From Ecdyonurus torrentis (Eukaryota > Arthropoda > Insecta > Ephemeroptera > Heptageniidae): a DNA stretch of 64,000 nt. Where the stretch lies: positions 26,103,403 to 26,167,402 of the forward strand of contig OX439131.1 of NCBI GenBank assembly GCA_949318235.1, given 5' to 3'. Shown here piece after piece: positions 1 to 16,111 of the stretch (position 1 is the stretch's first letter; each line of letters begins with the position of its first letter). The translations under genes and the position numbers were made by a program. Below the pieces are notes generated by a model. The model was not told where the DNA came from and searched no databases. It saw only the letters and a program-made list of their open reading frames with translations.

Positions 1-123
1 AAAACGATCATCGTTCTCTTTTTTTTTAAAAAAAAAAACAAAAAAAAAACATTTAAAACATCCTTTGCTCTTGATTATTATATACTTTACCTTAATGATT
101 TTGTACTAATTTACTTAAGTATT

Positions 124-156
<33 letters not shown>

Positions 157-1183
157 TGACATTATAAACTCAATACTCAATACAATATATTATTTATTGT
201 ATTTAGTTCACTTATATATTTAGTTTTATTTGCCGCATTATTTTCCAAAATACAAAATATTAATAAAACTAATATGGACAGGCAGGTTGCCTATAATTGC
301 AGGATGAAAGTAAAAAGTCATTGCGTATAAAAGTAAAATGTGACAGAACTATCAGTGCTATGGGACTTAGGGGATGTTGGATCAGTTTTGAAATCGTTCG
401 TTCGTTTTATATACTCTCACGAGCAAAACTAAGTATCATAGAAAGAGAGAGAGAAAAGCAATCGCCTCTTTCTCTCTCTCATGTCTTTCATATAAGCACA
501 GCAACAGGTAGCAGTAACATCTATATAATAATAATACCATCATTTTCTAAGTTCATTATATTATATATCATATTACCGTTCATATATATTCATTTTTAGA
601 TCAAATTACAATAGTTATCAAATATAATTATTATGATATTTTAATTTATAATTAAAAATGAATTTAACAGAGTAATACAATAGAAATATCTGTAAAATTT
701 TATGAATTTTTTTACACATTCTAAATACAGTTTGAATAAAGAGATGAAAAAAAAATTGAATTTTTATAGATAATACTTTACATACGATATTTAACTATTC
801 ATGTTTTTTTTTATATAGCACATTTTTTTTTTTATAATAGTATTAGTTGGTTTGTTTACTATATTTTGATGTATTTTAAACTTTTAATTCTCATTTATTG
901 CTTGTTATAAAAATATTATTAGCAATTATTTTAAACACTTTAGTGTACATTTAATTAAATTTCAATTTAAAATTTAATATGCTAAAGCTAAATATTGATT
1001 TTTCATATACTCTCATTTAATAAACGTTCTAAAAACTGACTTTGTGAGTATACAACATGATATTTTGATAGAATGAGTGGGAAAATAACTATACACTTTT
1101 AATCTACATCGTTAGGGATTAAATTTTAATTGATATTTAAATTGTAAATTTATTTGCAAGTAACTGATCAATATTTTCTTTTT

Positions 1184-1230
<47 letters not shown>

Positions 1231-1664
1231 CAACTTTATAACAGCTCTATTATGATTAGTAAACCAACCTATAGGGTCTATGCATTCATGTTAAAGTCAC
1301 CGCCATGTTGGACAACTCAATAACATGGATGACATAGGAAAAAAAATCATTTTGACAGTTTGAAAAGACAATGCAATATTTTTGAGAGCATTTATGCTGT
1401 AAATATGTTGAATTAGTATCTCAAGTATGTGAGAAAAATAACAATAACAAAAAATTAACCAATTTCCCAAAGAAAATTGGCTTAAATGAAGTTTGTTATA
1501 TGCTGAGCAATGTTATTAATTATGCACTACTCCAGTATGGCCTCCAAGCGCAATAAATATGACGTCATCTGCATACACCCTATTTAGTATGTACAGGCTT
1601 TTTGGATTAATCAATAAAGATAGATTGAACCAAATGATAGATAAAACAATTTTGATTTTTGATT

Positions 1665-1695
<31 letters not shown>

Positions 1696-1839
1696 GTGAT
1701 ATATACACATAAAAGTTATTTGGACTTACGATGTAAAGATTTTTTTTCCTTCTTTTGTTATGTATTGTAAACCTAATTATCTCAATACAATTTTACTCCT
1801 TTCATTATACTTCTCTTACAAAATTATACTTAATGATAT

Positions 1840-1873
<34 letters not shown>

Positions 1874-2774
1874 TTTATACCAATAAAATAAAATGACACG
1901 AATGTTTTTTCTACTTCTAATATATAATATTGAAATAAAAAGCTGTTTTTTAATTATAGTATCTTGTATATCCATGCCACACATGGCTTTACTATGTGGT
2001 TGCACGTAATAATTATAAAACAACTATTGTTTTAAATTGACTCTCTACATGTGTAATTTGTTTCTGTATAAAAACCATTAATAAAAATGTATGTATATAT
2101 ATAAAAAATATATATATATAATTATTTTAACATAAAAAATTGAGGTTTATACACAAATGTTTAAGCTGTCATCATTATTCTTTCTATTGTATATGGACAC
2201 ATTTTCGTTACTTGAACTCAATTTACAATAATAATCATTATATTGTATTTATAATTTCAAACAAAAAATTTAAACATGTTTCATTGCAAAATATGGAAGT
2301 CATTTAAAAAAAAAAAAAAAAAAAACTCACACACAGTTGTAAGTAAGGAATTTTAAATAATTATAATTTGACTCTATTTTTTTTTTACTATTTCCATTTG
2401 ATTTTATATTATATATAATACAGTCTCAAGCCTGTAATAGTGTCTGTGTTTTAGCTCTGTAACTATATGACCTTTCAATATACTTTGATCAATATATTTA
2501 ACAAAGTGAAATATAATCTAAAGGGGTAATCTTTGACAGGTGATGACAAGAACGTGCAAATTTCATGCATGCTGTAAATAATAACTTTTAAAAAAAAGTA
2601 AGATGTTTGGTGTTACTACACTCTGTAATACATGATTATGTACTTCGCATATTTAACATAAGATTAATATAAGATTTTATTTTTTGACAACAACGTTGAT
2701 AAGTTTTATTATTATTTTTTTATGCTATCGTTAAGCAATATGACATTTAAAGATTAAAATACAATGTTACAGGT

Positions 2775-2809
<35 letters not shown>

Positions 2810-3270
2810 CAACATAATATTAATATTTTATATAATGCCAAAAAAATTCTCCTAACCATAACATGAATGTAAAAAACAACCGCTAGCATATTTTTACACG
2901 ACTCATTAAAACATTATACAAAACAAACCAAAATTTGTATTATATATTTATGTTATATGTATATAATACCATTTCATTTTATATTATATTTCTATGTCAA
3001 AAATATTACTATTTTATGTTTACATACATACGTCAACATATCAGATTTATATTTTAATTTTCATATATATGGTAAATTTGAAATTAACTTCACTTTATAT
3101 GTGTAACAAATTATTTTAATCAGTATTTTCTAATACTTCACAAAAATTAATATATTATTTCAACATCATATATTTTGTCCAACTAAAATATCATACTTAT
3201 ACAGTATAATAGTATAGTAAAACAAACATCAAAAAGTATAGAGAACATATATTATATTATATACGATATT

Positions 3271-3274
<4 letters not shown>

Positions 3275-3354
<80 letters not shown>
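3275..3354. repeat. (AT)n microsatellite, 80 nt
   Basis: Alternating A/T, broken once by a TT step near 3306. It is flanked by near-pure A/T sequence. Such tracts are self-complementary and can extrude cruciforms. Confidence 0.95.
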
Positions 3355-3359
<5 letters not shown>

Positions 3360-4449
3360 TGCCTTTAGGACATAAAACAAGTATTCAATGTATGTAAAAC
3401 ATTTTGCAGTTTGTAGTAGCAATTATAACACGCGTATTTGACCCTTGACCACATGTCAAACACAGAGAAATAGAATATCAACATTTTATATCAAAACATT
3501 GCAGTGTAAATAATTGTTATATTACGTCAAATAATAAATAAACAGTAAATCAGAGTAAATACGAAACACAAATATTGCTCTAAATATTTTCTCAATTTAA
3601 AATATTTTAATAATTTTAAATAATATTTTAATGAGCCATATATATTTGCAATTTAAAAGTTATTTATTTATAAGGATAAGTAAAATATTAAAAAAAAAAT
3701 GATCTGTTCTTTAAGACATTAAACTTCTGTGAGATTTTTTTTTTTTCAGGAGCTAAAAAATTCATTCAAAAAACAAGAAAATACTGTATCAAAAATTGAA
3801 TATATAAGAAAACTAACTTATTAGCAACTTAAATAATAAGAAAAAAAGTTCTTGTGAAAACAAAAACATAACATTTTTATGACTTTTAAAAAGCTGACAA
3901 AAATGTAAGAACAAAATCTACTCGTGTCTACAAAAATCCTACACATCTTTATTCTTTCATAAATCTTTGAAACATAAACGCCGTTGTATTTACACAAAAT
4001 AAAAAAATCTTGTAAAAGCAGAACAGTAAAATTTTATTGAATATCCATTTTATTACAAAAATAAAAAAAATGCAAAATCAACTTCACTTCATTTTTAAGA
4101 TAGTAATCACATATCAACCTTTTTTTTTTTTTTTTTTTTTTTAATATCAGCATTAAAAAAATTATAATAAATTTGCAGAATATTCATTTTTAACTGCATG
4201 ATACTTGTGCTGATTATAATTTTTTCTATAAAGGAAATGATATTTAAGATGAAAAAATATTATATATAAAAAAAAATGAAAGAGAAGTACTATAGTATAA
4301 GGTTATATGCTGAGTAGTGCATAATTAAAACTGCCTGTGCTTATACTCTATGCTACTTTTTTATATTATTTGTCACGGTACTGTATAATATTATATACTT
4401 CAAGTTTGCAACTTTTAAAAAATATAATATATTTTTACGTAGGATTGTA

Positions 4450-4450
<1 letters not shown>

Positions 4451-4534
<84 letters not shown>
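4451..4534. repeat. (GA)n microsatellite, 84 nt
   Basis: Polypurine dinucleotide tract with one GAAA interruption near 4466. It lies about 100 nt from the (AT)n tract at 4632, forming one of several GA plus AT pairs in the window. Confidence 0.95.
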
Positions 4535-4536
<2 letters not shown>

Positions 4537-4631
4537 TGGTATAACAAGGGAGAAGGTGTAGGTGTATAGATGAGCATATTAGGCGTCAGTATTATATATA
4601 GAGAATAAAATGTGAGTCAGCAAAACTATCT

Positions 4632-4752
<121 letters not shown>

Positions 4753-6076
4753 CTAAACAAAAATGAGTTCGTGTCTTTTATAATAATATATACATAACAT
4801 ACATATAAGAATAAGAACTCATCATCATATTGAACCGAAACATTCAATGTAAGTTTTAATAATTTAGTGGAACCAATTATAATATATTTCAATTTCTAAA
4901 CACTAATGAAGTATATCGATTTATACAATAATATTCATATATAGAAAGGAATATTATATGAATATATTATTATTATAGATCTTGACACAAATACAATTCA
5001 GCACGTATTGTACGTATATTATCAATGAAATAATTTTAATTGATTTTTTTTTTACGTTCGTTATATAAAGTAATTAAATTAAACTTGTATTATATTAAAT
5101 ATAAATTTAAAAAAAAAAAGAGAGAGAAAAAAAAAACAGAAAAGGATATTTGATGAGTTGATTTAAAGTAATTAAATTAATACAAGTTGTGTACTTGCAA
5201 TACATATAATATACTTTTTTTTTTCTTAATATAATTACTTGATGAAAGAGCAATATTATACTTTTTTATATCAAAGAGTTAAGTGTGGGCTTTTTTTTTT
5301 TATATATATAATGTAGAATGAAATGAAAGGGAAAATAAAAAAACAAGTTATATATTCTTCTTCTATTTTTGTTTTAAATTAAGACATGATCTTTTGAGTT
5401 CATGCCATACATACATGTATGATACATTGTATTTACATTTTTACATAATATAAATTATAAATAATTCTTTTGCATTTGTATCTTCAAAGACTGATAGCTA
5501 TTTGAACTGTAAGGTATAGAAAACTCGTAATAATTTAAAATATATATCCAAAAAATATTGGCATGTGCTCAGGTCAAAAATTGAACGTTTTGCAATTGCA
5601 ATGGCTTATATATGTTACATAATGATTGTCGGAATATGTAATTTCATCTCTATATATTCCTCTATTTATTTCATATATTTATAAACTTAAATATGAGATC
5701 TTTATATAAGTAAAATCTATACTAATAAAATTTGACTAGTGTACTATACTATATACAATACGTTATAATGTTATAATATACCCATAGACCATATATATAA
5801 TAATTACCATTTTCGTATTTCTTGGCACACTCAACTATAATGCCAAAATTTTAAACAGTCCACTTGGCTTTTTTTCTTCAGCATCTTTTGCTATATAGCC
5901 GGTATATATTAATATTATTATTTAAATTCCACATATTCGTTTATAATATACAATATTTAAAATGTAACGTAAAACAAACCACTATATTTATGCTACATTT
6001 GTCACAACTAAATTAATATATTAAATAGATAAAACATATTTTTTAATTTATATAATAATCTCATACATACGTGTGT

Positions 6077-6078
<2 letters not shown>

Positions 6079-6132
<54 letters not shown>
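6079..6132. repeat. (TA)n microsatellite, 54 nt
   Basis: Pure alternating T/A preceded by a short GTGTGT run. Confidence 0.95.
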
Positions 6133-6137
<5 letters not shown>

Positions 6138-6766
6138 AATATACAATATATATTAAATATAAGGATATAAGCTTTCATATTAATGTATTTTCTATTTTAT
6201 AATATTATAGATATAATATTAAGTAAATCCCTTATATATACTATATTAATATAAAGGATCAAAGCTAAATAAACGTGATAGTTTCATATATAAATATCAA
6301 TTTGTATTATTTCATATTTGAATATTATACATAATATATCATACATAAAAATATGTGTTTTTTTATGCCCGTTATATAGTAATAATTAAATTTTATACAC
6401 AATACATAATTTAAAATTATATGATTAAATTCATATGTGGTATTAAACAATGATTATCTTTACATTATAACTGGTAAATTTTTCGCTGATTATAATTTAA
6501 TCAGCTGAACTACTTGGAAAAAAAATGATGATCTATAAGAAATTTAACTTAGGAAATGAGTTTAAAAAATAATAATAAAAAACACTTCGTTACTGTGCAA
6601 TTTATATATTATATACTGTATATTATATATATATATAATATACATTAACATTGTACACATCCTGTAAATACAGTACGTTGCCCTTTGTAATTATTACATA
6701 CGAGAGGCTTCAGCAAATTATTACCTTAAAAAAACCTTTGAACTATAAGATATTTTCTGTGTATGT

Positions 6767-6769
<3 letters not shown>

Positions 6770-6824
<55 letters not shown>
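6770..6824. repeat. (CT)n microsatellite, 55 nt
   Basis: Pure polypyrimidine dinucleotide tract. It yields a Ser-Leu repeat reading frame that is not a gene. Confidence 0.95.
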
Positions 6825-6827
<3 letters not shown>

Positions 6828-7344
6828 TTAAATAAAATAAAATACTTGATAATTATTTGATTAAAGTCAACTTCTGTATATATGAGAGCATTAAAAAAAT
6901 ATGCTTTTGTTTTTTTTATAAAAGGTAAAAAAATACATCAAGTCATCGTTATGCTCCATACTAAATCGTCTAGCCAGACATCTTTTTCCTGTATTATTTT
7001 ATAATATGTAAAGTAAATTCGTGAGAAAACAAAAACATTGCCAAAAAGTAAATTTATAATCTCAATTGATCTATGTGAATAATTCTTTTTTTTTTAAATC
7101 TTACAAGAAATAAATAAATATTAAATTCTTATCACGTTGTTTTCTTGATGAAAAAAAAATATTATACTTCATGTTAAATTATTTTTCTTATACCTTATGT
7201 TATTATTATTATATTATTATTTTTAAATAAATATTGTATACATAAGCATGATTCTGCATCATCTTTTGATGTTTTAAAAATAATAACTGGCCCATTTTAT
7301 ATTGTAACTATAAATTCTTATATGATAACAAAGGCAAAGCAGCA

Positions 7345-7379
<35 letters not shown>

Positions 7380-8062
7380 CTCTCGCTCTTTCTCTCTCTT
7401 TGTCCTATTATTATATAACCCTCTCTCCACATTTTCTTTGTCAAAAGCTATACTTCTTTAACAATCCAACCCTTTTTTTATTATTATTATTTTTTCTGTC
7501 TCTCAATTTTCTCTTAAATTTTACCATGACGAGTTATATTAAAGACTTAAAAAAAATCAGTATAAAGTGAGTAGGTAAATAAGAGTTAAATTACATCATT
7601 TAAGCTTATACCAAAAGAAATCTATTATAGAAACCTTTTCAAGATATAATTGGAGAGAAAGAAAGAGAGAGTAAAAGAATTTTCCATCTTCTCTATTTAC
7701 ATTAGACAATCAAAGTAAAATTATTCAAAGTTATAAATTTTTCTCTTTTATTACGTTAAGTTTAACCCCTCATGATGAATTTAACAAAAATTAAAAAGGC
7801 AAGAAAGGTTTTTGAACTTGATTTTTATATCTTGACTTATAAATGTTGTATATACGTATATATTTTTTAAATATATATTTTAGCTTTTATAAAATATACG
7901 TAATTATTGCTATTAAAATCATATAGGACCTGTAATTTTATATTTTTACTCTTTAGTAGTGTGTATACATTATACATTTTTAGCTTACAGTTAATAAAAG
8001 AAATCTATAAAAAAATTTATTTATATTTTTTAATGTATAATATAAACAGTTATACAAGATAT

Positions 8063-8182
<120 letters not shown>

Positions 8183-8672
8183 CTTTTTTATATAATATAT
8201 AAGTTAATGCGTATAGGCTTTTAGAGGAGTTAAAAGATTTAACGTGCAAAAAAAGTGACAAGTAAAAATACGTTAACTTTTCAAAAGTATAAAGAAAAAG
8301 GCTTTTTTTTTTTTTTTTTTTTTAGTTACTTTGTCAAAGTGGTCATCTATCATTTAAGAAAATAAAACGACAGAAGAAAAACATATCTTAGTTAGAAAAC
8401 TAATGATATAATAAAACCTATATAACTATAGAAGCTGTTGAAAATGTAATTAAAATATAATAAGTCAAATATAATGATCATACGATATTAATTATAATGA
8501 ATATTATGTACATAAAAACAAGCTTTGAAGATGTGAATAAACTTATTATTTAACTCTACGTGATATCTGTTGTCAAGTCACGAATTACGCAGGCTTTTGA
8601 TTATTTTATGTCTTTATGAGTCATAATTGTATATGAGTTGAAAAGATATGGTGAAGAAAGGGTGGCTCTTGT

Positions 8673-8676
<4 letters not shown>

Positions 8677-8752
<76 letters not shown>
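8677..8752. repeat. (AT)n microsatellite, 76 nt
   Basis: Pure alternating A/T, followed about 95 nt later by a short CT tract (8846-8871). Confidence 0.95.
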
Positions 8753-8760
<8 letters not shown>

Positions 8761-10954
8761 AGGGCGGAGGTTCTATTACCATATGAAAAGTATAAATGCA
8801 TGTTTCGAGAGTCGAGTGAAGCACGTCTCGTGTGTGCATGTTATGTCTCTCTCTCTCTCTCTCTCTCTCTATGGCGTGATTTGAGAACTCGATGATCATT
8901 ATTATCACTCCACCCTATAAATTTTATTATTTTATATATCTAAATACGACAAAATATATGGAAAGTATAAAAGAATGACTTGTATATTGCTCAAATTGAC
9001 TCACGATAAATTTATGTTTCCGTCTGTATGTTCTTGTAACTTTTTATTCACTTTATTTATTCATTAACTCTTTCTCAAATCAAGCAAGATCTTTATACTT
9101 TTATAGAATAGTATATATTTATACATAGTTAGTGTAACTAAGAAAAAAACAAAATTTATTTCTCAATAAATCGTAGAGGAAAAAATTAAAAACAAATGTC
9201 TTGATGTGATGATCAGGTGCACTTAACAAAGACAAAGAAAAAAAAAAACATCTCATGCTAAAAAAACCATGGTTTGAAAGTTCAAAATTTATCTGTGGTT
9301 TATGGAACGCTATATATATATATATATATATATATAACGTATAATTTGTTTTCTACATTTTAAAAATTTATACATTTATTTATATTATTATGCAAGCAGG
9401 AAAATACAAAGTTCATATTCAACTACTTCGATTTCCGATCAGCTTATAGATAAAGGTGTTCAGTTTGACTTGGTTTTTCATAAGGAGAGGTGCAGACTTT
9501 TAGTGCTTCTACTAAGATTTTTACTATAAAATTACTTTTCTTCTCAATTTAAATATAGCAAATAGTAATATAATAATATAAATCATAACAATTGATTGCT
9601 CCATATATAAACTATAAGTAGAGAGTTGTAAATTAATTATGATTTGCACCGAAGTTAAAAATATATATAAAACAAAACTATACGTCAAGTTTCTTTAAGT
9701 TTTTCAAAAATTTGTGATCATTTAATTTAGAAATAAAATGTAACAACATATAATTTACACACGATAAGGATTTAATATTGTTTCAATGGATGACTTAGGC
9801 ATGTAAGTACATTTTTTAATTTTATATTTATTGGTCACTTTTTTTTTTCCTTGTTAATTTTACTGATGGCAAAGTGGTTTTAATTATATTAACTGTAACG
9901 ACTAACGTTGACTCGCATGCACCATATACTGTGCAGCACCATATTTGATTAAAAATTAAAAATTCTAATATATACAGTATATGGCACTCTAAAGCAAAAT
10001 AACTTATTTTGTAAAAAAAAAAAAAAAAAAAAAAAAATGTATATTTCACTATCCTTATTCAAATATAAATATTTTTTTTCTATTATGTGAAGTGTTTACT
10101 TTTATAAGATATGTTGATTTCAAAACATGAAGTCAATAAAAAAAATCGCAAAATTTGATGCTTATGTCAAGTATAATTAAATTTAATTTCCTTAATAATT
10201 AATGTCATCAAAATCAAAAGATATCATTAAATTCATGCTCATGAGATTACAACTTATTATTACATGCTAAATATATATATATAGCTTTAATAAAAATACT
10301 TTCTTCTTCAATGATTTCTTCACTTAAAATGTATTTAAAAAAATAATATTTAATGCCATTGGCTTTTACATATATATAATCTTAATTTAAATCTATATAT
10401 GTATACGTATATAAAAGTAATAAAGATTCATTATTAATATTTAGTATTGAAAAACAAGTGCCATCAAAAATATAATTTTAATTTTTTTTTTATATTTATA
10501 TACATTCAACCGCACCTGTTTTGTATTACCTTCAGATATTCATAAATAATGATGCATAAATTAACTAAAAAAATCATATAAGACTCTTATCTGTGAGGCT
10601 TAAAGCAAAATTACATTTTACTCCCTTTTTATATGTGATTATTAAGTAAGTAGGTATTCATTTTATAACCCTTTTTTGATTGAAACCTGTAATTAAAATC
10701 TCACTTTTTAAAGTTATATATATTTTATATTTTTATTTTTAACTAACCTTCATATAAACAAAAACAAGTTTGAAATAAATTTATATATTGTAGATATATA
10801 CAGTATATAAAAAAAAAATTATTTATTATACTAAATAACTATTTCAAAGTTACTCATACATAATAAATATCAAAACAATATCCTGATGGTAATCACAAAG
10901 TTGTCAAGTGCGTAATTTTTTAGTCTGATTCAATTTTAATAATTTATAGTAATT

Positions 10955-10956
<2 letters not shown>

Positions 10957-11029
<73 letters not shown>
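10957..11029. repeat. (AG)n microsatellite, 73 nt
   Basis: Uninterrupted AG dinucleotide tract in otherwise unremarkable AT-rich DNA. Confidence 0.95.
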
Positions 11030-11032
<3 letters not shown>

Positions 11033-11641
11033 TATTGATGTATGTTGAACTTCATGTTTATAAAAAAAAATGGTTCGTTTCCATTTCAATAAAATAAATT
11101 TATATTTTTTAGTTATTGAATTATTCAAGCATTCCAAATCGAAAAAAAAATGTAACAATCACGCAATCTAATATGTCAAATCAACTGTGACGTTTTGTTT
11201 TCATGTTCATAATGTTATTATTACATTTGTACTGTATATATATTTTTTTTTTCAAAACTTTGGTTTATAGTTGTTGTATATAATTAGTGTAAGATATAAT
11301 TATATGATGATAGACTTAAGTGTAATTTAAAATGTCTTTGACTTGTATATAAATGCAATGTAAGTTACTTGCTATTTTGCTGTAGGTACTATGGTTATAT
11401 ACATTGAAGTCATGAAGAGTGCAGTGACTGAATATCCATGGTTTTTGTGTTAACTTGGCGTGCGGTTCATAAATACTGCATGCGTGTAAAGCACGAGACA
11501 TGCCATACATCCTATACAAAAAGATATCAACTTTGCTGTATGAAATTAAAAAACAAAAATGAGTACATATTCTTTTAGGTGTCTTTATATAAAATAATAT
11601 TTTGCTCTATTGGTCCATTTATTATTTTATCTGTATATTAT

Positions 11642-11755
<114 letters not shown>

Positions 11756-14700
11756 TTCGCTATTGTAAAGAACAGTGTTGTATAGCAAAGTTTCAAATAA
11801 AACAGAAAAGACTTCTATAAAATTTTAGAAGGAAAAAATATATAACAATACTTCGGCTTGAAACGTTTCATATCTCATACAGATATCTTTCTGGGTTCTC
11901 TGTTTCAAAACTCTCACTTTCTGTTGTTCATTTTCTTCCTATTGTTTTTTTTTTCATTTCTATACTTCTTTTCTTTTTTTCTTTTTTTTCTTTTTCTGTC
12001 CACTATTTTTCTCATCCACTCACATACAGCCTTTATATATTTATATATATATATAACAAAAACAAAGTAGTCCTTCTCTCTCAATTTGTCTTTTTTTTCT
12101 GTTAAAAAACAATACAGACGATCAACTTCTTTACTCATTGAAATAACGTACGTACGTACATCGAGTAGGTGGAATGAAAGACAAAAGTCGTGGGTGGGGT
12201 ACACCAGCATAAATATACGTGAAGAGTTGACTTGTATATATATTATATAGTATTGTATTTTGTGTAAGAAGAGCTCTTTCAGCTTCAGCTCACATCATAT
12301 ACTCAACAGTAGTTATATAATGGTGGGAACCCCTCCCTATACAGTTGATTCGTTGCATCAGTTGCATACGAAATAGCTTTTTATCCTAATGTGTAAAACT
12401 TTATAATATAGCATAGAACAACAACAACAACAAAATAAAATTGTAGATAATAAGATTTTATATATTATAGTATATCAATCTATATGATATTAAATTATAT
12501 GAAAATTTGTTTCTATTTTATACAGCATAAAATGTATGCTTATGTTATATACTCTCATATACTTTGGAAACTTTTTTTTTTCTTTGGCATACATTATACT
12601 CTATAGTTTTATGACTATTTTAGCATATATATTCAACAAATAAAAGTATAATTAAACGCAAGGTAATAAAAGAGAGAGTATTTATGTACAGTATAATATA
12701 AGATTAAGTACTTCAACAAATAAATTACACTATATACATACATACAGTATATAAGTATGATCTAATTTTTAAGGAACTAAAACTTTCCAGAGATATAAAT
12801 TTATTATATATAGATAAAAATATTACTTATATTCTAATATGCATAAAAACTTTAATAATACATCATATATATATGTATCTTATATTATAGTTTAAAAAAA
12901 ACATGTCAAGATATATAAAAAAGAAATTACTATACACGCTATTTTTCACTTAAACTTGTTTTTATTTATCTGTTTTAAACAATATTTTTTATTCCACCTT
13001 TATATTTTTATATTATTATAAAGATCATAATATACTTTTGCCTTGTTTATGTACGTATGTATATATAAGAATACTTTACATTATTATGCCTACAAAAGAA
13101 TTAAAGGATAAGGGTTTGAGTAACGAGCTTTAGAGAACTCGTATAGTGTATACATCCAATCTGGAAACTCATCTCACGACCAGTTAACTTACTTTTTTTT
13201 TTTTTTTAATTCTCATGTACTTTTAAGTTCATTTTTGTACTTGTTATCACTGATATATAAACCATAATATATTATTGCACTTGCAATAATAATAAGTCTT
13301 CACCCTGTAAACAATATTACGCCTTCCCTTAAAATATTTTATTATATACAGGTGTGTCCTTATACGAACTTGTTATACTTGTTGTTTATTTATTATCAAG
13401 TTTGTGCTTATTTATATCATTGTATAAAATAAAAAATTAAGAACAAAAACTATCTTCTTATATACAAAAACTGTTTTATATATAAAAAAGAAAGAAATAT
13501 TCCGTATAGAAATTGGCTAATAGAATTTTTCCCAAAATATTTGCCGTAAATTTGATGGTGTTTGCAAAATGATTTGGAGTTTATTTTGTTATGTAGCTTA
13601 CAAAGCATTAACGAAAAAAAAAAGTCAACACAAATGATATTCACAACATATTTGCGAGTTAAATAAATTATTGCAAATATATACAAGCATTAAGTGTCAA
13701 CAGATCATGATCCTCTGCAATGTTTGTAATTCTGCTAATTATATAGGCACGTGTATATAGGCAAATACTATTCATGTGCAAATTTTGTATAAAGCAATAT
13801 ATATATATATATATATCAACTTCGTACTTCGTATATAACTAATTAATTAAACCTGATTTGTATAATATAGACTACATATATTAAATATATAATATTATGA
13901 ATTGTTGTTTCATATTATCTTTTTATGCAAACATAAAAAACAGTTTGAAAGAAATTATGGAAAACAACATGTCGAAAACAACTAAAAAATAAAATTATGT
14001 TCTCACATTAAAATAATTAAAAAGAAAATACTTAAAATAACATTGCATATTTTACGTACTAAATCTGCATAAAACTATATATATATATATATATATTATT
14101 TATATACACGCGTTTCACACATCACGTGACTTATATTATAATCACGTGATACGTATATATTTAAATTGCTAATAGTTATACAGCTTCACACACCTTGAAC
14201 CTATGATATTAAAAGTGACAAGGACAAACTTCTTGTGTATACTCGATGTAATAGAAAGCAACACAAGAGTGTTAAAAAAAAATTGCACTTGGTACTTTAT
14301 TTCATAAAAGTATTACGTATATACTTCAAATTTAGCATATTTTTATTTAATATTTTTTTGTACTGCATTTTAAGTTTGGAAAATATTACGAGGTCTTTTA
14401 TTTACATTTTTCTTGAGAAATATTATTTTAAGACTTCTCTATTTTCTCTCTCTCTCTCTCTCTCTCTCTCCTTATTGCATTATTGAGAGAAGAATACAAA
14501 TATAACACAGATAGGTTAGGCTATTTGTTCTATAATAATATATTTATTTATACAAAAAGTGCATTTATGATTTGCTTTAAAAAATTATTATCTGCGAGAA
14601 AAACAATAACAAAAAAATAGGGCAAGGCTTTTTTTTTTCTTTTTTCACTGCAATTTACATTTTATAAAAAAAATTAAAACTAATTTTATAAAAGAGAGAA

Positions 14701-16019
14701 AAATGTGTTGAATGCTAGTGTTGCATGAGAACAAGTTAAACGTTTTGTTCTTACAAATTGTTGTATACATTATTTTTGAAACAAGAACTCGTTAATTCTT
14801 ATTTCTATCTCCCTTAAGGCGTTTACCTCTTTTGCAAGGCAAGAGTGCACTCATATATACATGCATGTATTATACCTACATGATAGTAAATTATGCAAAG
14901 TAAACATAAACTTTATTATACATTTCAAAAGAAACAAAGAAAATTATTTTTTAATATTATATATGATTCTAAGATTTATTTTTTTTTTTATTTTTTTTTT
15001 TTTATTATTATTATTATTTTTTTACTTTGTTGTTTATTTTATAGCAGTGTACAATATGGTATATTATATTGTATTATGATACATACCTGTAAAACAATAA
15101 AACTTATTTATTAAAATAATATTTCATGATAAACAAATAAACATTATACTATGTTTTAAACTTTAAAATTTATTATTATATACACATTGTTATACATGTA
15201 TAACAACAATATTAAGAATGCAATTAAATGTTTCTTATTTTAATAATAAAGAAATTTACATATTTAATTACAAATTTACACAATTATATGTACTATAAAG
15301 ATTTTAAAATGTAGTTTTTATGTGTTTAGTGATAAGTAATTTTTTTAGGAGATAAAATATAAAATATTTGTTGTTTTTAAAGTAAAACAAAAACAGGGAA
15401 AATAGTGCAATGTTCTCCGTGTTGCAAACATTTCAGGATACATACATTTTTTTTATATATACGCGTGAAGAAATTCAACTGTTTTAAAATTAACTCAATT
15501 TAGTTTTTATGTATAACAAACGAAATTATGTTATATATATATATAAAAAAACAGGTCCAGAGAATTTGTTTAAAATTATATATTTTATATAATTCTATAA
15601 TATAAACTTTTCAACTTTTATTTTTAAATTATATAGAATTAAATCTAAGTTTAAAAATTCTTCACACAAAAAAAAAGTGTGTTAATTTTATAGTGACACA
15701 AAATTTTAGGACAAAAAATCATAAGTTGTGTAAAACTTATGAAAAATTAATTTCATTTTTTTTACCTTAAAAATTATTAATAATATATAATTTTGGATTT
15801 AGGTGTGTTGAAAAAATAATTGTAATTATATGTAAATTAAATTTATTATGTTTATATATATTTTTTTCAGAAGAATAAATATAACTTTCTTTATATATAT
15901 GGATATTGCAAACATATAAAAGTTAATATGACCTTTTGTTTTCTATTATTATTTTTTTCTTTGTTCTATTAAATTGATTTCTTTTGAAATTGATTTCCTA
16001 GTTTGGTATACACATACAG

Positions 16020-16022
<3 letters not shown>

Positions 16023-16108
<86 letters not shown>
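16023..16108. repeat. (TA)n microsatellite, 86 nt
   Basis: Pure alternating T/A with no interruption. A short CT tract follows at 16241-16260. Confidence 0.95.
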
Positions 16109-16111
<3 letters not shown>
